Source: Palsa-504 sp050011155 | GTDB lineage: Bacteria; Actinomycetota; Actinomycetes; Streptosporangiales; Streptosporangiaceae | Length of the DNA stretch: 64,000 nt | Direction of reading: 5' to 3' | NCBI GenBank assembly: GCA_050011155.1 | Contig: JBEKJP010000028.1 | Span: 1-64,000 of the forward strand | Part shown: in pieces, positions 8,841 through 17,559 of the stretch | Numbering within the stretch: position 1 is the first letter of the stretch | Layout of the letters: each line of letters starts with the position of its first letter | Translations under genes and position numbers: made by a program | Notes under the pieces: model-generated | What the model saw: the letters and a program-made list of their open reading frames with translations, nothing else | What the model was told of the DNA's origin: nothing | Databases searched by the model: none

Positions 8841-9169
8841 CTCCGCCGGACAACCGAACGTCGCTGGGGGCATGCGACGCCGACTCTGAGTGCCTGCACG
8901 TGCCGTGCTTCCAGGTGCAACTGGACACATCCAGCTGCGGGCAGGCTTACCGGCAGGCGAATGCCTGCGTCTACCATGTCGCCGACGTCATCCAGGCCCT
9001 GCGGGCCTGGGCGGCGGAGCACGGCGTCATCGACGGGGCTCTGACCATCCTGGCCATCGAGCCGGCCGCGGGCGGGAGCCAGCCGGGCGGTCCCGGCCAG
9101 GCTCGCGGCCCGGATCGACCGGACCAGCGCGGTTTCCCGTTCAGCCGTATCCCGCTGGGATCCCCCTAG
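8837..9169 (+). CDS. Hypothetical protein with a cysteine-containing N-terminal half
   Basis: 110 residues. The first 70 show GC-rich third positions typical of real coding DNA here. Five cysteines fall within residues 13-47 (at ACDAD, SECLHVPC, SSCGQ and NACVY), followed by a likely amphipathic helix (YHVADVIQALRAWAAEH) and a short strand-like ITILAIE-type segment. The last 40 residues are Gly/Pro/Arg-rich and look disordered. I recognise no family. Cysteine count and spacing could bind a metal or form disulfides. The start overlaps the small ORF before it. The gene ends next to the convergent MocR regulator. Confidence 0.55.
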   Translation: MTPPDNRTSLGACDADSECLHVPCFQVQLDTSSCGQAYRQANACVYHVADVIQALRAWAAEHGVIDGALTILAIEPAAGGSQPGGPGQARGPDRPDQRGFPFSRIPLGSP

Positions 9170-10507
9170 CTAGTCCAGGCGCGAGGCCCGGTGCCGCAGC
9201 GCCTGGGCGAGGTCGGCCGCGAACAACGGCGCGTCCGCCTCGGCCAGGCGGGCGAAGGAGATCCTGATCCCGGGGGGCGCGGCGATGCGGAACCGCTGGC
9301 CCGGGGAGACCGCCCAGGCCGCCCCGGCCAGCGCGGACGCCACGCCGTCCTCGTCGGCGGCGGGGACCCAGCAGGTGAAGCCGGACCGGCCGGTGGCCGC
9401 GATCCCGCGTGCCGTCAGCGCCGCGCGCAGGGCGGTGCCACGGGCGGCGTACGTCCGCGCCGCGACCGCGAGGACCCGGGCCGCCTCGGCGTCCGACCAC
9501 AGGTCGGCGACCATCTCCTGCAGCTGGTAGCTCACCCATCCGGGGCCGAGCGCCTGCCGCCCGGCCACCCGGGTGATGGTCGTCTCGTCTCCCGCCAGCA
9601 CGGCCAGCCGCAGGTCAGGCCCGAGCGACTTGGACACAGAACGCATGGTCACCCAGCGGGCCGGAGCCCCGGGCTGCTCCGGGGTGCGCGCGCAGGCGGA
9701 GAAGGCGGGCGCACCGGCCACCGGCCCGGCGTGATCGTCCTCGATGACCCCGGCCCCGGGGTGCCGCCGCAGCACCCCGGCGATCTCCCCGGCGCGGTCC
9801 GCGTCCCAGGCGGCACCGGTGGCGGCCTGCGCCCGGGGCGTCATGATCACCGCGCCCGCGCCGCGGGCCAGCGCGGCGTCCAGCGCGCCGGGCCGGATGC
9901 CGAGCTCGTCCACCGGGACCGGCACCGCGGTGAAGCCCATCGCCGCGACCAGGTCGAAGGTGACCGCGTGGCCGGGGTCCTCGACGATCACCCGGTCCGC
10001 CGGGGTCAGCCAGGTGGCGAGGACCCGCTCGATCCCGTCCAGCGCCCCGCCCGTGACGGTCAGGCTGGTGACATCGACGCCGTCCGCGGCCAGCTGGGCG
10101 GACGCCAGCCGGTGCAGCCGCGGCGCGACCGGCGCCTCGGCGTACATCCGGCCGGATCGCCGGGCGGGCCAGGCCGGGAGCAGCGGGAGCAGCTCCGGGT
10201 CCGGTCCGCCGGTGATCAGGTCCCTGGTGCCCGCCGGGGCGCTCAGGTACACCCGCGCGCTGACCGGGGGAGCACCCCGGACGCGGGTACCCGCCCGCCC
10301 GGCGCCGGCGGTGAGGCCCCGGCGGCGCAGGTCGCTGTAGGCGGCGGCCACTGTGGCCGGGCTGACGCCCAGCTGCCCGGCCAGCTCGCGGACCGGCGGC
10401 AGCTGATCTCCCGGGGCCAGCTGCCCGGCACGGATGCCCGCCTCCACGCTGGCCGATATCTCCTTGGCGGTACGGCCCGCGGGGCGATATCGTACCAGTA
10501 TGTTCAT
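9170..10507 (-). CDS. MocR/PdxR-type GntR regulator with aminotransferase domain
   Basis: 445 residues from ATG 10507; a longer start at 10534 would lie inside the promoter. The N-terminal GntR winged helix (about residues 5-70: AKEISASVEAG, GVSPATVAAAYSDLRRRGL) is joined to a fold-type I aminotransferase domain. The PLP lysine is in the segment SVSKSLGPDLRLAVLAG. MocR proteins bind PLP or a PLP adduct and control nearby PLP, GABA or amino acid genes. This one is divergent from a PLP-dependent trans-sulfuration gene and shares its promoter. The TATAGT -10 element ends about 8 bases before ATG 10507, which suggests leaderless translation. Confidence 0.9.
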   Translation of the reverse strand: MNILVRYRPAGRTAKEISASVEAGIRAGQLAPGDQLPPVRELAGQLGVSPATVAAAYSDLRRRGLTAGAGRAGTRVRGAPPVSARVYLSAPAGTRDLITGGPDPELLPLLPAWPARRSGRMYAEAPVAPRLHRLASAQLAADGVDVTSLTVTGGALDGIERVLATWLTPADRVIVEDPGHAVTFDLVAAMGFTAVPVPVDELGIRPGALDAALARGAGAVIMTPRAQAATGAAWDADRAGEIAGVLRRHPGAGVIEDDHAGPVAGAPAFSACARTPEQPGAPARWVTMRSVSKSLGPDLRLAVLAGDETTITRVAGRQALGPGWVSYQLQEMVADLWSDAEAARVLAVAARTYAARGTALRAALTARGIAATGRSGFTCWVPAADEDGVASALAGAAWAVSPGQRFRIAAPPGIRISFARLAEADAPLFAADLAQALRHRASRLD

Positions 10508-10509
10508 GC

Positions 10510-10525
10510 AATGTACTATAACATT
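10510..10525. promoter_or_regulatory. Shared divergent promoter with GntR-like operator
   Basis: AATGTACTATAACATT has inverted ends AATGT/ACATT, giving TGT-N6-ACA, a GntR-like dyad. It carries a plus-strand -10 (TATAAC, 10517-10522) and a minus-strand -10 (TATAGT, complement of 10515-10520) that overlap. One bound regulator could block both genes. Confidence 0.65.
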
Positions 10526-10536
10526 TGTCGGCATCG

Positions 10537-11649
10537 ATGGCTGAGCCGATGACTGGGCCGATGACCGGGCCGACGCCCGGCCAGGCCGCCACGCCGCCCC
10601 TCGTCCCGGCGAGCATCTACATGTCGCAGGGAACCCCGGCCCCCGGCCGCGGCTACGGCCGGGATGGCAACCCCGGCTGGGAGGCGCTCGAGCAGGCCAT
10701 CGGCGGGCTTGAGGACGCCGAGGCGGTGGCTTTCGCCTCCGGCCAGGCCGCCTCGATGGCGCTGATGCTCGCCTTGGCCCCGGGCCGGGACCGCATCGTG
10801 CTGCCGCTAGATGGCTACTACGGGGGCCGGGTGCTGGCGGACCGGCTGCGGCCGCACGGCGCCGTGCCGGTCCCGGTGGACCTGAATGACCTGGCCGCGG
10901 TCGAGCGCGAGCTGGCCGCCGGGCCGTCGGTACTGTGGGCTGAGACGCCGACGAACCCGCTGCTCCGGGTGGCCGACCTGGCCCGGCTCGGCGCCCTCGC
11001 GGCCGCGGCGGGCGCGCCCATGATCGTGGACAACACCGTCGCCACCGGCCTGCTCCAGCAGCCGCTCGAGGCCGGGGCGGCCGCCTCCCTGTACTCGCTG
11101 ACCAAGGCCGTCTCCGGGCACTCCGACGTGATCCTCGGCGCGGTGGTGAGCCGGGATCAGGACCTGCTGGCCGCGGTGCGGGCCTGGCGGTCCAGCGGCG
11201 GCGGGGTGCCGGGGCCGTTCGAGGCCTGGCTGGCGCTGCGCGGCCTCAAGACACTGCCGCTGCGGATCGCGCGCCAGTCGGACAGCGCGCTGGCCATCGC
11301 CCGGCATCTGGCCGGCCATCCCGGGGTGACCGCCGTGCACTATCCGGGTATCGACAAATCGACAGCGGAGCTGGCCGCGCGGCAGATGCCCCGCGGCCGC
11401 GGTCCGCTGCTGTCCTTCGAGGTCGCCCCGGGCGCCGCCACGGACGGGGCGGAGGCCGCGGACAAGGTGGTGGCGAGTTCCGGGCTGATCCTCCCGGCGA
11501 CCAGCTTCGGCGGCGTGGAGTCGACCTGGGAGCGCCGGGCCCGGTGGCCGGCCGAGACCGCGCCGGCCGGGCTGATCCGGCTGTCAGTCGGCGTGGAACC
11601 CGCCGATGACCTCATCAACGACATCGACCAGGCCCTGGGGGTGCTCTGA
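10537..11649 (+). CDS. Trans-sulfuration-type PLP enzyme (cystathionine gamma-synthase/lyase family)
   Basis: 370 residues from ATG 10537; a TTG at 10525 is less likely. The Cys/Met metabolism fold (PF01053) is complete. It shows the N-terminal tyrosine/arginine segment GYGRDGNPGWEALE, the PLP-contact region EAVAFASGQAASMALM, and the lysine motif YSLTKAVSGHSDVILG. Such enzymes make or cleave cystathionine, homocysteine or methionine. The residues seen do not separate synthase from lyase. Residues 5-15 carry a short MTGP repeat. It is divergent from the MocR regulator and coupled to the next gene by TGATG. Confidence 0.88.
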   Translation: MAEPMTGPMTGPTPGQAATPPLVPASIYMSQGTPAPGRGYGRDGNPGWEALEQAIGGLEDAEAVAFASGQAASMALMLALAPGRDRIVLPLDGYYGGRVLADRLRPHGAVPVPVDLNDLAAVERELAAGPSVLWAETPTNPLLRVADLARLGALAAAAGAPMIVDNTVATGLLQQPLEAGAAASLYSLTKAVSGHSDVILGAVVSRDQDLLAAVRAWRSSGGGVPGPFEAWLALRGLKTLPLRIARQSDSALAIARHLAGHPGVTAVHYPGIDKSTAELAARQMPRGRGPLLSFEVAPGAATDGAEAADKVVASSGLILPATSFGGVESTWERRARWPAETAPAGLIRLSVGVEPADDLINDIDQALGVL

Positions 11650-12791
11650 TGCGACGTGCGGCCGGGACCTACGAACTCGACGACGACCCGGCCCGGGTCG
11701 ACCCCGCGGCCGCGGTCGCGTTCCTGACCACCGAGGCCTACTGGGGCCGCTGGCGCGGCGAGGCCGACATCAGGCGGCAGATCGCCGAGGCCTGGCGGGT
11801 CATCGGGGCGTACGACCAGGACGGGGCGATGATCGGCTTTGCCCGCGCGTTCGGCGACGGCGGGTCCGCTTACCTGGCCGACGTGTACGTGCTGCCCGCG
11901 CACCGCGGCACCGGGCTGGGCCAGGCCATCGTGGAGATGATGGTCGACGACGGCCAGGGGATGGCCCAGGGGATGGCCCAGGGGATGGCCCAGGGGATGG
12001 CACTGCGCTGGATGCTGCACACCGCCGACGCGCACGGCCTGTACCGGCGCTTCGGCTTCGCCGCGCCCGACCGCCGCTACCTGGAACGCCCCCTCGAGTA
12101 CCAGCCGGAACCCGAGGCGGCCGGAGCGGGCGTCCTGGCCGGCGCGCACGTCCGCCTCGAGCCGCTGCGGCACGCCCACGTGCCCGGCCTGGCGGCCGCC
12201 GCGGCGGGAGGCGGTGAGCTGTACCGCTGGACGGTCGTGCCGCGGGACACGGATCAGGCCCGTCGCTACGTCGAGACGGCGCTCGCGGCCAGGGACGCGG
12301 GTACCTCAGTGCCGTTCGCCGTCGTCCGCGTCGCGGACGGCGCGGTGATCGGCTCGACCAGGTTCTGGGACCTGACCTTCTGGCCGCGGCCGGGCCAGGA
12401 CCGGAAGCAGGCCCCCGACACGTGCGAGATCGGCCACACCTGGCTGAGCCGGGACGCCGTCCGGACCGGCGCCAACACGGAGATGAAGCGGCTGATGCTC
12501 ACCCACGCGTTCGAGGTGTGGCGGGTGCACTCGGTCTGCCTGCACACCGACGCGCGGAACCAGCGGTCGCGGGACGCGATCCAGCGGATCGGGGGCACGT
12601 TCGAGGGCATCCTGCGGGCGCACCGCCTAGCCACCGACGGCGGGCCGCGCGACTCGGCGCGGTTCAGCATCACCGCGGCCGAGTGGCCGGCGGTCCGGCG
12701 GCACCTGGAGGAACTGGTCGCGGTGAGGTTACCGGGGCGGACCGGGGAGCTACGCGGCGACGCGCCGCGCCCGCCACCAGGCCTGGCCTGA
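11649..12791 (+). CDS. Double GNAT-domain acetyltransferase
   Basis: 380 residues with two GNAT domains. Domain 1 (about 10-155) has the acetyl-CoA segment VLPAHRGTGLGQAIVEMMV and ends in a YRRFGF motif. Domain 2 (about 165-355) is a RimJ/RimL-like N-acetyltransferase with EIGHTWLSRDAVRTGANTE and HTDARNQRSRDAIQRIG. Domain 1 carries four copies of the residue unit GMAQ, from a 12-base tandem repeat, directly after the acetyl-CoA loop. The start overlaps the previous stop, so it is in the MocR-linked operon. The 3' end overlaps the convergent kamA by 42 bases. Substrates are unknown. Confidence 0.85.
   Translation: MRRAAGTYELDDDPARVDPAAAVAFLTTEAYWGRWRGEADIRRQIAEAWRVIGAYDQDGAMIGFARAFGDGGSAYLADVYVLPAHRGTGLGQAIVEMMVDDGQGMAQGMAQGMAQGMALRWMLHTADAHGLYRRFGFAAPDRRYLERPLEYQPEPEAAGAGVLAGAHVRLEPLRHAHVPGLAAAAAGGGELYRWTVVPRDTDQARRYVETALAARDAGTSVPFAVVRVADGAVIGSTRFWDLTFWPRPGQDRKQAPDTCEIGHTWLSRDAVRTGANTEMKRLMLTHAFEVWRVHSVCLHTDARNQRSRDAIQRIGGTFEGILRAHRLATDGGPRDSARFSITAAEWPAVRRHLEELVAVRLPGRTGELRGDAPRPPPGLA
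11955..12002 (+). repeat. In-frame 12-base tandem repeat inside a GNAT gene
   Basis: About four near-identical copies of GGGATGGCCCAG encode GMAQ repeats inserted in GNAT domain 1. The last copy is incomplete. Length changes would stay in frame. Confidence 0.9.
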
Positions 12792-14117
12792 TTCGGGCAG
12801 CATGTAGATCGGGTCGTAATAGGGGTACTCGCGGCCAAGCGCCAGGTCGTCGTCGGTCTCGATGGCGGTCCGGTAGTTCTTGGTCCAGTACGAGATGCCG
12901 TGGTCGGTGTCGTACCTGGCCACCTGGTGCACCCAGCGCTTGCCCACGTAGGGCACGTCGCAGACCATCCGCGGGGTGGCGAACCCGGGCAGGTAGCCCA
13001 TGATCTCGTGCTGCAGGGCCTGGCCCTCGGCCAGGGTGAGCCGCCAGTGCTCGCTGCCGGGGATCATGTCGCACATGTAGAAGTAGTACGGCATGATGCC
13101 GGCCCCGTCGAGCAGCGCGAAGCACAGGTCGAGCAGCGCTTTGGAGCTGTCGTTGGTGCCGCGCAGCAGCACGCCCTGGTTCCGCACGTCGCGCACGCCG
13201 GCCTCGAGCATGGCCTGGGCGGCCCGGGCGACCAGCGGCGTCACCGACTGGGCGGCGTTCACGTGGGTATGGATGGCGATGCTCACCCCGCGCGCGCGGG
13301 CCGTGCCGGCCAGCCGGGCCATGCCCGCCCGGACCTCGTCCGAGAGCCAGTGCTGCGGCAGCCCCATCAGCGCCTTGCTGGCCAGCCTGATGTCCCGGAT
13401 GGAGTCGACCTCGAGCAGCGCGGCCACGAACGACTCGAGCCGCGGCCAGGGCAGGTTGGCCACGTCACCGCCGGAGACCACCACGTCGCGTACTTCCTGG
13501 CTGCGCCGTAGGTATGCCAGCATAGCTTCGAGCCGGTCCTCGCGGGGCGCCGCGAACTTGTGCTTGTCGGTCACCGGGGTCGGGTTGCCGACCAGGTCCA
13601 TCCGGGTGCAGTGCCCGCAGTACTGCGGGCAGGTGGGCAGCAGTTCGGCCAGCACCTTGGTGGGGTAGCGGTGGGTGAGGCCCTCGACCGCCCACATCTC
13701 GGCCTCGTGCAGCGAGTCGCGCTGCGCGTACGGGTGCGAAGGCCAGTCGGTCCGCCGGTCGGTGAACACCGGGATCATGTAGCGGCGCACCGGGTCGGCG
13801 TAGAAGGCCTCGGTGAACCCCGGCTCGTCCGGCGCCGACGCTGGCGCCATCGTGTTGAGCATCTGCGGCGGCACCAGCATGGACATGGTGGCCCGCTCGC
13901 GCTGGTCCCGCTCGAGGTCCTCGGCGAAGGACTCGGCCAGCCCGGCGCCGGTGACCTGCCGCAGCTGCCGCGCGTTCTTGACGCAGTGCGCGCGCTGCCA
14001 CTGCGCGGACTCCCACTCGGCGGCGGACACCCCGGCCCAGCCGGGAAACCGGCGCCAGTCGGGTTCGGATAGCTCGTGCCGCTGATAGGCGTACGGCTGC
14101 GGAATCATGTAAGCCAC
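12750..14117 (-). CDS. kamA: Lysine 2,3-aminomutase (radical SAM, PLP)
   Basis: 455 residues. The radical-SAM cluster motif CPQYCGHC (CxxxCxxC) lies near residue 162, followed by VVVSGGDV. Counterparts of the KamA lysine-binding aspartates are present in YMCDM and MVCDVP, and the PLP lysine is likely in VPYVGKRW. NQGVLLRGTNDSSK and PYYFYMCDMIPGSEHWR match KamA closely. It interconverts L-lysine and L-beta-lysine. It is divergent from kdd-kamD-kamE-kal, the rest of the fermentative lysine pathway. A strong GGGAGGTGG site precedes ATG 14117. The N-terminal 110 residues are longer than in clostridial KamA. The enzyme is expected to be oxygen-sensitive. Confidence 0.9.
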   Translation of the reverse strand: MAYMIPQPYAYQRHELSEPDWRRFPGWAGVSAAEWESAQWQRAHCVKNARQLRQVTGAGLAESFAEDLERDQRERATMSMLVPPQMLNTMAPASAPDEPGFTEAFYADPVRRYMIPVFTDRRTDWPSHPYAQRDSLHEAEMWAVEGLTHRYPTKVLAELLPTCPQYCGHCTRMDLVGNPTPVTDKHKFAAPREDRLEAMLAYLRRSQEVRDVVVSGGDVANLPWPRLESFVAALLEVDSIRDIRLASKALMGLPQHWLSDEVRAGMARLAGTARARGVSIAIHTHVNAAQSVTPLVARAAQAMLEAGVRDVRNQGVLLRGTNDSSKALLDLCFALLDGAGIMPYYFYMCDMIPGSEHWRLTLAEGQALQHEIMGYLPGFATPRMVCDVPYVGKRWVHQVARYDTDHGISYWTKNYRTAIETDDDLALGREYPYYDPIYMLPESGQAWWRARRVAA

Positions 14118-14136
14118 CTCCCCAGTGGCAGCATGA

Positions 14137-14155
14137 TACCGAAGAACTTGCGGTA
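14137..14155. promoter_or_regulatory. Possible operator between kamA and kdd
   Basis: The 87-base divergent gap holds the inverted repeat TACCG-N9-CGGTA. No cobalamin riboswitch features are visible although kamDE needs adenosylcobalamin. No regulator gene sits next to the cluster. Confidence 0.35.
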
Positions 14156-14204
14156 CAAAACAGATAGGACAGAAGATTTTCCCGAACGAGTGAGGGAGCA
14201 GCCT

Positions 14205-15233
14205 ATGTCACTGACGTCGAGCCCGCTCGGGCTGCATCGCGTCCTTGAGCCGCCCGGCGTCCTGCCGCAGGCCGCCTGGCGCCTGGATCCCAGCCCCGAG
14301 ATCGCCCCGGATGAAGTCCGGATCCGGGTCGACCGCCTCAACCTCGACGCCGCCTCCTACCGCCAGCTGCGCGAGGCTCAGGCCGGCGACCCTGACAAGA
14401 TCCGCGCGGCCGTCCTCGACATCATCACCACCCGCGGCAAGATGCAGAATCCCGTCACGAACTCCGGCGGCATGCTCACCGGCACCGTGGAAGAAGCCGG
14501 CCCGCGGAACCCCCTGGGCCTGAGCGCGGGCCAGCGCATCGCCACCCTCGTATCGCTGACCCTGACCCCCCTGGCCATCGCCGACGGCCTGCGCCAATGG
14601 GACGGCCGCTCCGAGCAGGTGCCGTGTGCAGGCCACGCCATCCTCTTCGCCCGCTCGATCGCGGCGGTGCTGCCGGAGGATCTGCCGGTCCCGCTGTCGC
14701 TGGCCGTCATGGACGTGTGCGGCGCCCCCGCCCTGACCAGCCGCATCGTCAAAAAGGGCGCCGTGGTAGCCGTCATCGGCGCCGCGGGCAAGAGCGGGTC
14801 CCTGTCAGCCGCCGCCGCCGGCCAGTCAGGCGCCGCCCGGGTAATAGGCATCGTCCCCAGCGAGGCTGAGGCAGGCCTCCTGCGCGACCTCCCCCTGGTG
14901 GACGAGGTAGTGATCGCCGACGCCAGGGACCCGGTCGCACTGGCCGCGAAAGTCGAGGCAGCCGGAGGCCCGGCCGACGTGACCGTGGTGTGCGTAGACG
15001 TCCCGGGCTGCGAAGGCGGGGCGATCTTGTCGACGAAGCAGGGCGGCACCGTTATTTTCTTCTCGATGGCGACGAACTTCGCCGCCGCCGCGCTCGGCGC
15101 CGAGGGCGTGGCCGCCGACGTGACCATGCTGGTCGGCAACGGGTATGTTCCCGGCCACGCGGACTTCGCCCTCGGCCTGATCCGCGGCGTCCCAGCGGTA
15201 CGGAACCTGTTCGAACGGCGGGTAGCGCAATGA
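14205..15233 (+). CDS. kdd: L-erythro-3,5-diaminohexanoate dehydrogenase
   Basis: 342 residues from ATG 14205, preceded by GAGGGAGCAG. A nucleotide-binding Rossmann segment is visible (AVVAVIGAAGKSGSLSAAAA). The opening GLHRVLEPPGVLPQ and the GKMQNPVTNSGGM stretch are characteristic of Kdd. It oxidises 3,5-diaminohexanoate to 5-amino-3-oxohexanoate with NAD(P)+, releasing ammonia. It is the first gene of the plus-strand kam operon, and its stop overlaps the kamD start. Confidence 0.9.
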   Translation: MSLTSSPLGLHRVLEPPGVLPQAAWRLDPSPEIAPDEVRIRVDRLNLDAASYRQLREAQAGDPDKIRAAVLDIITTRGKMQNPVTNSGGMLTGTVEEAGPRNPLGLSAGQRIATLVSLTLTPLAIADGLRQWDGRSEQVPCAGHAILFARSIAAVLPEDLPVPLSLAVMDVCGAPALTSRIVKKGAVVAVIGAAGKSGSLSAAAAGQSGAARVIGIVPSEAEAGLLRDLPLVDEVVIADARDPVALAAKVEAAGGPADVTVVCVDVPGCEGGAILSTKQGGTVIFFSMATNFAAAALGAEGVAADVTMLVGNGYVPGHADFALGLIRGVPAVRNLFERRVAQ

Positions 15234-16786
15234 CAGGAAAGCTCGACCTGGACCCGGCGGTCGTCGCGCGGGCCCGTGAGCTGGCCAGGCGGGCCGGACA
15301 GCCGGTTACCGACCTGGCACGCACGCACACCACGGTCTCGGTGGAACGGGCCGTGCTGCGGCTTGGCGGCCTGGACGGGGCGGACGAGGACGGCATGCCC
15401 TGGGTGAACCGCCTCGTCGACGCGATCCGCGAGGCGACCGGGCTCGAGCACGGCGTCGCCCTGCCGGCCTGGGACGCCATGGTGACCGGCGGCTACCCCG
15501 ACCTGCGCACGCTCGCCGTCGACGCGACCGCTGGACTGGCCAAGTTCCGCCTGCCCACGGGGGCTGACGCCGATACGGCCAGGGAAGCCGCCGCCCGTTC
15601 GGTGAAAAAGGGTATCGACCTGATCGACGGCCGGCGGGCGGAGCGGGACCGGATGATCGCCGCGACCTCCGATCCGCCCATGCCGTGGATCTACCTGATC
15701 GTGGCGACCGGGGACATCTACGAGGACATCCCCCAGGCGCAGGCGGCGGCGCGCGAGGGCGCCGACATCATCGCCGTGATCAGGTCCACCGGGCAGTCCC
15801 TGCTCGACTACGTGCCCGAGGGCGCCACCCGCGAAGGCTACGCGGGCACGTACGCGACCAGGGAGAACTTCAGGCTGATGCGCGCCGCGCTGGACGACGT
15901 GTCGCGCGAGCTCGGCCGCTACGTCCGGCTGACCAACTACGCCTCGGGCCTGTGCATGCCGGAGATCGCCTCGCTGGCCGGCCTCGAGCGGCTGGACATG
16001 ATGCTGAACGACTGCATGTACGGCATCATCTTCCGCGACATCAACCCGGTGCGGACGTTCATCGACCAGCGGTTCTCCCGGCAGGTGCACGCCCGGGCCG
16101 GCATCGTCATCAACACCGGCGAGGACAACTACCTGACCACCGCCGACGCGGTGGACGCGGCGCACACGGTGGTGGTGTCGCAGCTGCTGAACGAGTACTT
16201 CGGCCGCGAGGCCGGGCTGGCCGACGCGCAGCTCGGGCTCGGGCACGCGTTCGAGATCAATCCCGAGGTGCCCGATTCCTTCCTGCTCGAGCTGGCGCAC
16301 GCCCAGCTGGTCAGGGAGCTGTTCCCGGACGCGCCGCTGAAGTACATGCCGCCGACCAAGCACATGACCGGCAACGTGTTCGCCGGCTACCTGCTCGACG
16401 CGTTCTTCAACCTGGCGGGCGTCATGACGGACCAGTCCATCTTGCTGATCGGCATGATGACCGAGGGCATCCACACCCCGTTCCTGTCCGACCGCGACCT
16501 GGCCCTGGAGAACGTCCGCTACGTGCGGCGCGCCGCCGGGCAGCTCGGCGCGTCGTTCCGGCCGGAACCGGACGGGTTCGTCGCGCGGCGCGCCCGCCAG
16601 GTCCTGGCCGAAGCCATCGACCTGCTGACCACGATCGGCTCGCAGGGGCTGCTCAACGCGATCGCCGAAGGCACCTTCGGGGTGACCAGGCGGCCCGCCG
16701 ACGGCGGCCGCGGCCTGGACGGAGTGGTGAAGCGGGCGGACGGCTACTTCAACCCCGCGACCGAGATGCTGGAGGCGAAGCCATGA
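15230..16786 (+). CDS. kamD: Lysine 5,6-aminomutase alpha subunit
   Basis: 518 residues, the normal size for the large subunit, from ATG 15230, which overlaps the kdd stop (ATGA). It is a TIM-barrel-type subunit with conserved segments such as STGQSLLDYVPEGAT, NYASGLCMPEIA and PTKHMTGNVF. With KamE it forms an adenosylcobalamin/PLP radical enzyme that moves the terminal amino group of beta-lysine to give 3,5-diaminohexanoate. It is coupled to kamE by ATGA. Confidence 0.94.
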   Translation: MTGKLDLDPAVVARARELARRAGQPVTDLARTHTTVSVERAVLRLGGLDGADEDGMPWVNRLVDAIREATGLEHGVALPAWDAMVTGGYPDLRTLAVDATAGLAKFRLPTGADADTAREAAARSVKKGIDLIDGRRAERDRMIAATSDPPMPWIYLIVATGDIYEDIPQAQAAAREGADIIAVIRSTGQSLLDYVPEGATREGYAGTYATRENFRLMRAALDDVSRELGRYVRLTNYASGLCMPEIASLAGLERLDMMLNDCMYGIIFRDINPVRTFIDQRFSRQVHARAGIVINTGEDNYLTTADAVDAAHTVVVSQLLNEYFGREAGLADAQLGLGHAFEINPEVPDSFLLELAHAQLVRELFPDAPLKYMPPTKHMTGNVFAGYLLDAFFNLAGVMTDQSILLIGMMTEGIHTPFLSDRDLALENVRYVRRAAGQLGASFRPEPDGFVARRARQVLAEAIDLLTTIGSQGLLNAIAEGTFGVTRRPADGGRGLDGVVKRADGYFNPATEMLEAKP

Positions 16787-17559
16787 GCCTGAGCGAGATC
16801 GTGCGGCCGTACGGCGATACCACCGGGGACGGGCGGGTGCAGCTGTCGTTCACGCTGCCCGTGCCGTTCGGCGACGAGACCGAGCGAGCCCGGGCCGAGG
16901 GCGCCGCGCTGCAGCTGGCGGCCAAGATGGGCATGGACCCGGCCATGGTCGTGCACGCCAAGGGGATGGGCCCGGACTTCACGTTCTTCATCGTGTACGG
17001 GCGGGTCAGCCACCTGGTCAACCTGTCGGCCGTGACGGTGGCCGAGCGGGAGTTCCCGGTGCTGCCGGCCGCCGAGGTCAACCTGCGGATCCGCTCGGCC
17101 CTCGGCCGCAAGCTCGTCGTGGTCGGCGCCTGCATCGGCACCGACGCGCACACGGTGGGCATCGACGCGATCCTCAACGTCAAGGGGCACGCGGGGGAGA
17201 AGGGCCTGGAGTACTACCGGGAGATCAAGGTGGTGAACATGGGATCGCAGGTCAGCGTCGAGGACCTGGTGGCGCGGGCCGCCGCCGAGCACGCCGACGC
17301 CGTGCTGGTCAGTCAGGTCGTCACCCAGCGGGACGCGCACCTGACCAACACCCGCGAGATGTCGGCGGCGTTCCAGGCCGGGTTCGCCCCCGAGAGCGGG
17401 CGGCGGCCGCTGCTGGTGGTGGGCGGCCCGCGGTTCGACCCGTCCGCCGCGCACGACCTCGGCGTGGACAAGATCTTCAGCCGCGGCACCACGCCGGGCG
17501 AGGTGGCCAGCTACCTCGCGCACGTGCTGGCGCCGGCGTCGGCGGAGGTGTCCGCGTGA
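16783..17559 (+). CDS. kamE: Lysine 5,6-aminomutase beta subunit (B12-binding)
   Basis: 258 residues from ATG 16783. The cobalamin motif DxHxxG is present as DAHTVG (Asp121, His123, Gly126), so base-off/His-on B12 binding is expected. Lys134 in ILNVKGH is the likely PLP-linked lysine that joins the two subunits. The later B12-fold segments ADAVLVSQVVTQRD and RPLLVVGGPRF are intact. It works with KamD. The stop overlaps the GTG of the next gene. Confidence 0.94.
   Translation: MSLSEIVRPYGDTTGDGRVQLSFTLPVPFGDETERARAEGAALQLAAKMGMDPAMVVHAKGMGPDFTFFIVYGRVSHLVNLSAVTVAEREFPVLPAAEVNLRIRSALGRKLVVVGACIGTDAHTVGIDAILNVKGHAGEKGLEYYREIKVVNMGSQVSVEDLVARAAAEHADAVLVSQVVTQRDAHLTNTREMSAAFQAGFAPESGRRPLLVVGGPRFDPSAAHDLGVDKIFSRGTTPGEVASYLAHVLAPASAEVSA

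Noticed and set aside
14118..14204. Cobalamin riboswitch before the kam operon
   Set aside because: The 87-base gap is too short and lacks B12-box features.
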